Shown here in pieces: positions 55,306-64,000 of a stretch of DNA of 64,000 bases. How positions within the stretch are numbered: position 1 is the first letter of the stretch; every line of letters starts with the position of its first letter. The translations under genes were made by a program, and so were the position numbers. The notes under the pieces were generated by a model. It made no database searches and had not been told where the DNA came from. It was given only the letters and a program-made list of their open reading frames with translations. Source of the DNA: Oncomelania hupensis (lineage: Eukaryota; Mollusca; Gastropoda; Littorinimorpha; Pomatiopsidae); assembly GCA_036898135.1 (NCBI GenBank), contig CM072516.1:25097744-25161743 (forward strand), read 5' to 3'.

Positions 55306-55575
55306 ATTTAATAATAATAATACATTCACAGCCGGACCTCGTCTCGCTGCGGTTCCGCGCGATTATTTTTAACGTCATAATCTTACAACACAACAACGTT
55401 GTAAGGAATTGACTTACATAATAGTTTCGTTCAACTCTGGATACTAGTGCCAACAAAAAATTGTTTTATGTCATTGTTGTAGGTCTATGCTGACGCAAAT
55501 TTCCGCATTTCCGGTTTCCACTATGATTTGAAGAGAATGGTCGTGTGGCTGTAGATCTGTGTTTGTTGATGTCAT

Positions 55576-57183
55576 TGTAACGAAGGGTTTTTGTGTATTA
55601 TAATCTAAATAAATATATGTATAACTACTTATGGTGTAATGAATGAGTGTGTGAGTGTGGCTGTCTGACGCTCAGTATAAGGTGTGTGTTCTATCTCTGT
55701 TTACTATACTCATACACTGCCACACACGTGCTTGCAGACAAAGACAAAGAATACACAGTTGTTTCTCTTTGCCCTCTGTTATGCTATTTCACACTCAATC
55801 ATGAACATACACAATAAATCATCTTCACATACAACTAAATTCACAGATACATTAAATCATACAATTATTTCTAGCATATAAATAAATTCACACATACGAT
55901 AGTTAAGTGCCCATAATTAGTGTAATACTTCCACCCGGGCGCTTGGGTGAGTGCACGCAGATTACTCAGTAAGTTCACGCAGTTTCTGATATGAATGTAC
56001 ACAGATTCTTTCAGAGTTCAACACTAGTAGAAGTCGTTGTCCCTTTCTGGGGACGTCACTCGACTCTACACTCTTGCCTTAGCACCGACACAAATATCTC
56101 ACTTTAAATATTTCACTTTGATGACTTGGAGACACAGAAGTCACAGTTTTTATTTACTGACCTATTTCACGGATCAAGCACTCCAGGCGCGGAATTATTA
56201 GCCGTCGCTGGAGTCACAGCCACCCACACTAAAGACGCTGCAGATGTCTTCGTGGCGTCGATCCGGAGATTTACTTCGGCACCGTTGTTGCAATTCTGCA
56301 CCAGTGATGGTATCCGAAGGAGAGGCAAGGCAAAGATGGGGTCCACATCCGGTCAGGCCAGTGATGTCATGGGGACCAGATCCATCCGCCGCACATCAGG
56401 GGTTCTTTGCTCCGTAACCGCCCCGCTGTATACAACATGTACACAATCGTAAATTTTTGCTCTTATCCTTAAAGAGACTGTATGTCTTTATAGCTCACAT
56501 TGAGCAAGGATCATTTCCCTTTGTAGAATGTCTCTACACGCCACCACAATCACTACAATCACTATTATCAGCATTCCTGTGACAATACCTAGTATAGCCA
56601 CTTTACACACATTGCATAGGCTACACACAATGGACTATGAGACAAATATTACAAACACAGCTCACCTCATTTTATAACATATTTATACCCATTCATTCAT
56701 CAATAGATATTCAAATTACACAACTGAAATACGTTCCTATTTCAGCCCATATCTTCACATATGACTGAATATAAAAATGGCATCATAATTACAAACTGAG
56801 TCACACATACATGTATACACATGATCAAATAAATATTGACATGAGTTATCGAACTTTGTTTTCAAACATGGGTTCTTCTGTACCCTAAACGTACTACTTT
56901 ACAAAAAGCAATATTCTTCCTTCTTCGTAAAGATAGCTTAGCAGTTCATTATAAATACCACTAATAATAATAATAATAAACAAATACCTGTATTCTTATA
57001 CAGCTAAAGTCCTAAAGAAAATCAGGTCTTTCTCGAGCACCCACGAATGCGTCCTCTCGCTTAGGCTGATGTTTCGTCTCTGCTCTAACAACAGCTCAGA
57101 AACTAAATTATAATTTCTACCGGAACACACAGTGACGTCATAACGTCTTTCTATATAACTGCGTACAAAACGCGTTCGTTACA
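55576..57183 (-). repeat. 3' LTR of the second LTR element
   Basis: 1608 bp. Carries the palindrome TGACGTCA (57133-57140), a CREB/ATF-type site, next to a TATATA string (57152-57157). The 108-codon plus-strand frame at 56126-56452 recurs in the other LTR only because the LTRs are copies. Confidence 0.92.
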
Positions 57184-57200
57184 CTACCCCCCTCCCAAAG
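57184..57200 (-). promoter_or_regulatory. Polypurine tract
   Basis: On the minus strand CTTTGGGAGGGGGGTAG directly abuts the 3' LTR. Confidence 0.75.
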
Positions 57201-57400
57201 AAAAAAAGAACCGACCGAGGTTATTTTTTACAAGTTCTGAGGATAGTGTCAAAACACAGCAACGACCACGAAACCTTGATCTATGGAACCGATTGATCAC
57301 GATCAGCGCGTGACAACAGATCCGCGAACACATTCTGTGTACCTGGAAGTGGTTCAAGAGTGAATCTGAACTATTGTACGTACATGAACCATCATCCTGG
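57201..57400 (-). pseudogene. RNase H remnant at the deletion junction
   Basis: On the minus strand, in a frame other than the integrase frame, FTLEPLPGTQNVFADLLSR is read and then stops at 57281-57283. This is the standard end of a Ty3-type RNase H (compare AYSFQLEHIPGKDN and ADFLSR in the intact element). The junction with integrase lies somewhere in about 57365-57400. The integrase frame reads through this scrap out of phase and into the polypurine tract. Confidence 0.8.
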
Positions 57401-59593
57401 ATAACGCCAATACCTACTGTAGGGACAGTATGCCTATCTGTAGAAACATCCACATGAGAAACACAACACTGAGGTTCCACAACCTCGACATCTGGAAGCA
57501 AAAATGGAAATATGGAAGCTTTCGGTTTACGACCGAACATCCGATCACAAAGACTGAAACCTGCACTTTCTGACGGCAATTCTCTACATTCGAAGAGCAA
57601 TGTAGGAAGATAGCGATGCCAAGCTTTCGGTTGAGAACGAACAACCTTTCGAAGCATAGATTTCAAAGTGCCATGAAATCGTTCAACAGTACCATTTGCC
57701 TGAGGATGGTAGGGCGAAGTACGTATGGCTTGAGTACCACACAAAGCATGAAACTGTTTCATCAAATCTAAGTTGAACTGAGAACCTTGATCTGAAAGAA
57801 TTTCCTTGGGAAAACCTAACCTTGAAAAAATACTCATCAAAGCTTCAGCAACAGCAACAGAAGAAATATCCTTCATAGGAACAGCTTCGGGAAACCTAGT
57901 AGCCAAGTCAATCAAAGTCAGAATATATCTGTGACCTTCAACAGATGGAGGAGACAAAGGCCCAACTAGATCAATAGCGACCCTCTCGAATGGAGTCGAG
58001 ATAAGAGGCATAGTCGCCAAAGGAACAGGGGGAACTTTTCCTTTTGAAATTGTTTTCTGGCAAATGTCACAAGTGTGAACATAAGCACTCACATCAGCAG
58101 AAACACCAGGCCAAAAGAATTGGGACAGAATCCTAGTCAAAGTTCTACGAACTCCACAATGACCTGCCTGAATGACTGAAGTGCGAAGTTTTTCAGGAAC
58201 GACAACCTGATGCAAAATGTCCTTGGATTTCTGATACCTCCTGTACAAAATATCATCTTTAAAATAGAAAGTATAAGTAGCAGAACCAACAACCTTTTCT
58301 TCACCTGAAACAGCTAACTTAAAACAACCTTGCAAAGTAGCATCATCTTTTTGCAATTGAATGAGTTCAGCACGAGTGACCTTCAAGTCATCGCACACAG
58401 TGACAAGAGGTTTGTGCGGGAGATCCTGCTTCCTAGCCTGAGCACGAGTAGTGACAGCAGCAACAGGGACATCAGCAGCAGCAGCAACTTTGGTATCTTG
58501 GGTCTGCTGAACAATCAAACCTGGAATATTTCCTACAATCAAGTCAGCAACTGGATCCTCAAGAACACAACAAACCAACTCACCAACAAAATATGGGCAA
58601 GAAACAACAACTTTAGCCTGCTGATAAATGTTGATCTCTCCACCAAAAGTTTTACAACGAACAGTACCTGGTATATACTGCTCATCAGAAACCAAACGTT
58701 TTCGAACACCACAAATGGTAGCACCTGTGTCTCGCAGAACTGAGCAAGCAGTAGAATTTACAGAACCAACTTCTAAATGCAAGTGACCAGGTGTCTGATC
58801 AAAAACAGAACAAACAACTTCAGAGTCTACAGGGACAACTGCACAACCTGAGCTTGATTTATTAGTCTTATCATCTGAAGCTGTGGCTTTCTTTACAACA
58901 AAGGGACAACCTTTTCTAGTATGACCACCAATGTTGCAAACAGGGCAAGGGTTTTGACTATTTCGCAGGGGACATTGTTTAGGACCATGACCTTTACCAT
59001 CACAAAGAGGGCAATTATCAAAATTGGTGTAAAATGAACCACCTCCACGTCCACGTCTATAAGATCCCCGAGTTTGATCAAAACGACCTTCGACCTTTTG
59101 GTTCGAATCTGTGTATGTTGGGTCTTTCTTTTGAAAACCACCACGATTTCTCCAATAGCCACGACCTCGATAGTTGGAGTAACCACCGCGAGAATCTGCA
59201 GAGCCAGCAGCAGCTTGCGATTCCTCAGCTACATCAACTGATCCTACTGAACCGAAAATTGTAGCAGCCGATTTGCGTGCTAAGTTCTTTCCGGGACGAG
59301 CAAGACGATAACTTTCAGCAGTTTTAACCATATCATCCAATGTGACAAGTCCACGCTCGCGAATGAAAGTAGCAAGATCTTGTGATACACATTCTAGAAA
59401 CTGCTCACCTAAAACAAGATTCATTATTCCTTGCATGTTTCTAGGAACACCGGACAAAGCTATCCACCTATCAAACAATCTGTTCAGTTCAATACCAAAT
59501 GTTTGGAAAGGTTCGTTTGAGTCTGGTCGGACTTCACGGAATTTCTTGCGAAAACCTTCAGCAGTACACTGGAACTTCTTAAGCAAATTGTCT
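57401..59593 (-). pseudogene. Gag C-terminal part, protease and integrase of the second LTR element
   Basis: One open frame on the minus strand. It holds capsid-like sequence (about 59586-59250) and two CCHC knuckles (CPLCDGKGHGPKQC and CPVCNIGGHTRKGC). The protease with RDTGATICG is near 58735-58710, and VTTRAQARK is the same linker as in the intact element. Integrase keeps D-59-D-35-E (AIDLVGPL, LSDQGSQF, TVERFHG). Its zinc finger has only one visible His (QAGHCGVRR) before CDIC; a gap of a few residues compared with the intact element removes the other. Integrase therefore may be impaired even though its core is intact. The frame then meets the RT/RNase H deletion. Confidence 0.85.
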
Positions 59594-60158
59594 TCAATGT
59601 TGGATAATCAACCTGACCATTTGCAGCAAGACTGTGGTATAAGTTCAGTGCATTACCTTCTAACAAAGCTGAAAGAAATGTAACCCATTTGCTTTTATCC
59701 CAGCCAAGGGCTGTAGCATGAGTCTCAAAACGAAAAAGGTATGAATCTATGTCATCTTGTCTTTCTTTGAAAAGAGGCAACTTGGGGTAAACAGGTCTAG
59801 CACCAAAAGAAGTACTATCTCTACCTCTGTTTTCCATAACCCGTATCTTGTTCCTCAGGTCTATGTTCAGAACGGAACTCAAATTCCTTTTGTTTAGTTT
59901 TCTCTCTCTCTTTTTCTAACTCAACATCTGCTTGTTTAGTTGCTAGTTCAACGTCTGCTTGTTTTTTAGCTAATTCAACTTCTGCTTGTTTTTTAGCTAA
60001 TTCAATCTCCGCTTCCATTTTTTTTCATCTCTCAATCTTTGTCTCTCAAGACGATCAAAACAATCCTGTACATATTTCCCACGTTCTTTATCAGGAATAC
60101 CCAAAGTTGTAGCTTGAGCAATAAAAGATTGGAACAACTGATCATAATCATCAGACAT
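59594..60158 (-). pseudogene. Gag N-terminal part of the second LTR element, frameshifted
   Basis: ATG at 60158 (MSDDYDQLFQ). The frame leaves its course at an A8 run (60017-60024), again near 59870, and again near 59593, where the last frame begins. The pieces encode a Lys/Glu-rich coiled coil with repeats (ELAKKQAEV) and a capsid-like stretch (PKLPLFKERQDDIDSYL). This is the same plan as the intact element's Gag (coiled coil, then capsid) with different sequence. Confidence 0.8.
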
Positions 60159-61783
60159 GGCTAAGTACAATGTAGATCAACAATCAACAAAAAAAAAAAA
60201 TTACTATAAAAGTTTCAAAGTGTTCAACCAGTAAATCAATAAAATATCAAAGTATCAACAATGAAATGGCAAAATACAATCAATCAAACAACTATAAATT
60301 GTTCTATGAATCTTACGAAAACAATGAAGTTTCTTCACAAGCAGATTTACAGTACAACGTACAGTTCAAGTTATCATAAAAACAGTCAAGTCTTAAATGT
60401 ATACAAAGCAAATTATATATTATATTATCCCAATATGTTTTACAAGTTCTGAAGCAATGACAAAAATTTTTTAAATATCAAATGGAATACACTAAGTCAA
60501 TATATTCACAACATATGTTGAAGAACTTCAACTGAAGTTGATAATAAACACAATGAATATACAGTGAAAGATTAAATTACTAAGTTAAGGTTGGATCCAA
60601 GTATTTGTTCAAACAGTCTTTTAGTTTTAAAGTATGATAATATTATTATGCATAATCACAGTAATAAATCTATTCACAAGTATTTAAAGTTTGTATTAAT
60701 GTCAATAGGAATTTAAAAAAAAAAAATTTAAATAAATTTCTAAGTCAAATAAAATATACCAACGTTCAACACTCACAATCAAAATTGTTACCTCCCTTTC
60801 CCCAAGAGAATAATTATATGAACAAGTGTTTTAAAAAACTACCCTAATAAAAAATATATACAATGCCCACAAAGGAAATATTATTTAAACAAAGTTATTA
60901 AATAAAGAATTATGAAATGAGAGAAAAAAAAAACAATTAATTCTCAACACAATAAGCACTAGAACTAAATAATACTATAATACCAAGTTGACGGCCAAAG
61001 GAAAATAAAGTCAACCAAATAACAAAGTCTTATGAAGGTTAATTTTATAAATAATAAAAATTAAATACTGTCACACTAACTACTATATTATTCTATATCC
61101 AATTAAATTCAAAGTCAACCAAAATTACTAAACCAAAATAAAATAAAAATCACAAAACACAAACTATCAATACTAACAATCCAACATGAACCAAAGGAAA
61201 CAATGTATCAACAACTAAACTAAATCAAGGGAAGCAATTTAACAACAGTAAGCGAAATCAAGGGAAACAATTTAACAAGACCAACCAATTATAACCACAT
61301 ACATAAATACAGAATATTACAATATCAAAATCAATGCAAATCAAACAACACAATGAATAAATAAAGCAAAGTAAATTAAATGGGGCTGAAATCCTAACAC
61401 TATAACCTACTTAAAATAAGGGCAAAGAGAACATACACCCCAACACACGCATAAAAGGACAGAACCCTACACAGCAAAGAACTAACAAAAACAAACAATC
61501 CCACTAACAGAAGAACAGAGCTGAAAATAAGAAAATAGCAACCCACAGACAGAAAAGGAATTAAGCCCTTAGTGCCCAGAAACTGTACACAGGCACAGCC
61601 GTTACGCCGGAGACGGCATTGTCACACAAAACAAAACATCACAGTCATACACAATATAATCAAGAAGTCCAAGGGAGATAAGCCCACTAGTCTAACTGTA
61701 TATAAATATAATAACTAGTGGTGCCCTCAATAAATATAAATATGTATGACTTAATGCTAACACAGAGAGAGTCTAGGGTCACC
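60159..61783 (-). other. Long leader of the second LTR element
   Basis: About 1.6 kb, strongly A-rich on the plus strand, between the primer site and the Gag start. No frame or repeat recognised. The intact element's leader is only about 0.4 kb. Confidence 0.6.
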
Positions 61784-61784
61784 A
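61767..61784 (-). promoter_or_regulatory. Primer-binding-like site
   Basis: On the minus strand TTTGGTGACCCTAGAC begins right after the 5' LTR. The core TGGTGACCC differs by one base from TGGCGACCC of the first LTR element. tRNA not identified. Confidence 0.6.
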
Positions 61785-61786
61785 AA

Positions 61787-63394
61787 TGTAACGAAGGGTT
61801 TTTGTGTATTATAATCTAAATAAATATATGTATAACTACTTATGGTGTAATGAATGAGTGTGTGAGTGTGGCTGTCTGACGCTCAGTATAAGGTGTGTGT
61901 TCTATCTCTGTTTACTATACTCATACACTGCCACACACGTGCTTGCAGACAAAGACAAAGAATACACAGTTGTTTCTCTTTGCCCTCTGTTATGCTATTT
62001 CACACTCAATCATGAACATACACAATAAATCATCTTCACATACACTAAATTCACAGATACATTAAATCATACAATTATTTCTAGCATATAAATAAATTCA
62101 CACATACGATAGTTAAGTGCCCATAATTAGTGTAATACTTCCACCCGGGCGCTTGGGTGAGTGCACGCAGATTACTCAGTAAGTTCACGCAGTTTCTGAT
62201 ATGAATGTACACAGATTCTTTCAGAGTTCAACACTAGTAGAAGTCGTTGTCCCTTTCTGGGGACGTCACTCGACTCTACACTCTTGCCTTAGCACCGACA
62301 CAAATATCTCACTTTAAATATTTCACTTTGATGACTTGGAGACACAGAAGTCACAGTTTTTATTTACTGACCTATTTCACGGATCAAGCACTCCAGGCGC
62401 GGAATTATTAGCCGTCGCTGGAGTCACAGCCACCCACACTAAAGACGCTGCAGATGTCTTCGTGGCGTCGATCCGGAGATTTACTTCGGCACCGTTGTTG
62501 CAATTCTGCACCAGTGATGGTATCCGAAGGAGAGGCAAGGCAAAGATGGGGTCCACATCCGGTCAGGCCAGTGATGTCATGGGGACCAGATCCATCCGCC
62601 GCACATCAGGGGTTCTTTGCTCCGTAACCGCCCCGCTGTATACAACATGTACACAATCGTAAATTTTTGCTCTTATCCTTAAAGAGACTGTATGTCTTTA
62701 TAGCTCACATTGAGCAAGGATCATTTCCCTTTGTAGAATGTCTCTACACGCCACCACAATCACTACAATCACTATTATCAGCATTCCTGTGACAATACCT
62801 AGTATAGCCACTTTACACACATTGCATAGGGCTACACACAATGGACTATGAGACAAATATTACAAACACAGCTCACCTCATTTTATAACATATTTATACC
62901 CATTCATTCATCAATAGATATTCAAATTACACAACTGAAATACGTTCCTATTTCAGCCCATATCTTCACATATGACTGAATATAAAAATGGCATCATAAT
63001 TACAAACTGAGTCACACATACATGTATACACATGATCAAATAAATATTGACATGAGTTATCGAACTTTGTTTTCAAACATGGGTTCTTCTGTACCCTAAA
63101 CGTACTACTTTACAAAAAGCAATATTCTTCCTTCTTCGTAAAGATAGCTTAGCAGTTCATTATAAATACCACTAATAATAATAATAATAAACAAATACCT
63201 GTATTCTTATACAGCTAAAGTCCTAAAGAAAATCAGGTCTTTCTCGAGCACCCACGAATGCGTCCTCTCGCTTAGGCTGATGTTTCGTCTCTGCTCTAAC
63301 AACAGCTCAGAAACTAAATTATAATTTCTACCGGAACACACAGTGACGTCATAACGTCTTTCTATATAACTGCGTACAAAACGCGTTCGTTACA
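61787..63394 (-). repeat. 5' LTR of the second LTR element
   Basis: 1608 bp, near-identical to 55576-57183. Confidence 0.92.
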
Positions 63395-63399
63395 GTCAT

Positions 63400-64000
63400 A
63401 TTCTTGTCCAGCCCTCTTTGGAGGTACGTAGACCAGTAGATAATACATAGAATAAGTACATGGATATTAAGCAATAATAATAATATAGATTTTGATGGAA
63501 ATATATTTAGAATAGGGACTTAAATAGTCAAGGTCATAACATGGAGAAAATGACCGTTGTTTTGCCCTAAGAAGAGCGGCGAATGTTCATTATGAATAGA
63601 TTTAAGGTGGAAATAATATTATGACATAACGTTAAGGATTTTGTTCACATTATAGGTTTTAGGGTTTTTATGTTGGATGTAATCGGGGTTAAATCAAGAG
63701 AAAACCATGCTGTGATCTGTTCGACATTGGGGAGCCGCTCATCATCATCGTGCCATATGACTGCCATCTTCATCGTACATTGACTGTGCCACTGAAACGG
63801 GATCATCTGACATTCATACAAGTTCTAATTCTGCCGCCTTCATCATCCTGAAAATTTGTGTTATGATTTATTATTGTCGTGTCATGTCGTCTTCGTAAGG
63901 AATAAATGAATGTGTGAATGAAGTATTCAATCAAAAACAAAAAGTCTTCTTTTGTTTATCATTTCAGTTTCTTTATTAGTACTATATAGATTTTTAACAA
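63400..64000. other. Unassigned DNA
   Basis: No gene or repeat recognised. GAATAAATGAATGTGTGAATG near 63900-63920 could be an old polyadenylation-type end. Confidence 0.35.

Larger units (their letters stand above)
55576..63394 (-). mobile_element. Second GmR1-like LTR retrotransposon, RT/RNase H deleted
   Basis: 7819 bp with the 5-bp duplication GTCAT (55571-55575 and 63395-63399). LTRs are 1608 bp each (TGTAACGAA...TTCGTTACA). I saw only two single-base indels between them (near 55834/62045 and 56620/62830). On the minus strand: 5' LTR, primer site, a leader of about 1.6 kb, gag with three frameshifts, protease, integrase, a scrap of RNase H, polypurine tract, 3' LTR. Reverse transcriptase is absent. 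The RNase H scrap sits directly before the 3' LTR, showing that the parent had integrase before RT. Confidence 0.9.

Noticed and set aside
56126..56452. 108-codon plus-strand frame present twice (also 62336-62662)
   Set aside because: It is duplicated only because it lies in the two LTRs, and it is antisense to the element. No domain.

Overview
The window looks like animal nuclear DNA. Microsatellites are dense and varied ((GA)n, (CA)n, (TAA)n, (GATA)n, (GACA)n), host coding sequence is almost absent, and SINEs, LINEs, a Penelope-like element and Ty3-type LTR retrotransposons cover most of it. This mix, including Ty3-type elements with integrase ahead of reverse transcriptase and I-type LINEs with RNase H, fits an invertebrate genome. 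A mollusc, perhaps a gastropod, is my inference and not proven. There are no prokaryotic operons, CRISPR arrays or rRNA genes.

Layout. 1-27 kb holds a 3' fragment of a Penelope-like element (about 1.14-1.80 kb), a 23-bp minisatellite with inverted copies, decayed tRNA-derived SINEs, two copies of a 699-bp non-autonomous retroposon with clear target-site duplications (9806-10503 and 15286-15984), fragments of two further LINE families, and many microsatellites. 27.4-42.8 kb is a three-layer nest. A LINE with a (GGATA)n tail (outermost) was entered by a 6.1-kb I-type LINE on the minus strand (27437-42063, 12-bp duplication CCAGAGCCTATG). That LINE was entered by an 8.5-kb LTR retrotransposon (28543-37061, 5-bp duplication GGTAT), which has one uninterrupted 1564-codon gag-pol frame and almost identical 1611-bp LTRs. 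42.8-49.7 kb is a mosaic of repeats: a large inverted repeat rich in the palindrome AAATAATGCATTATTT, a SINE, another GGATA-tailed LINE fragment and a small fold-back element. 49.8-51.3 kb holds the only host coding sequence I can support: an exon on the minus strand resembling the N-terminus of the SCY1-like pseudokinase SCYL2, and a possible upstream exon. 55.6-63.4 kb is a second LTR retrotransposon on the minus strand (1608-bp LTRs, 5-bp duplication GTCAT) of the same integrase-first type. It has lost reverse transcriptase and most of RNase H and carries frameshifts in gag.

How the parts relate. Both LTR elements have the order gag-protease-integrase-RT-RNase H, the arrangement known from the GmR1 lineage of Ty3-type elements. 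The intact copy could in principle serve the defective one, whose LTRs show that it still moved recently. The 699-bp retroposon ends in the same 40 bp as the I-type LINE, so that LINE is its likely source of reverse transcriptase. Several SINE, LINE and microsatellite units also recur in the same combinations, so the spaces between the large elements are mostly older layers of the same kind.
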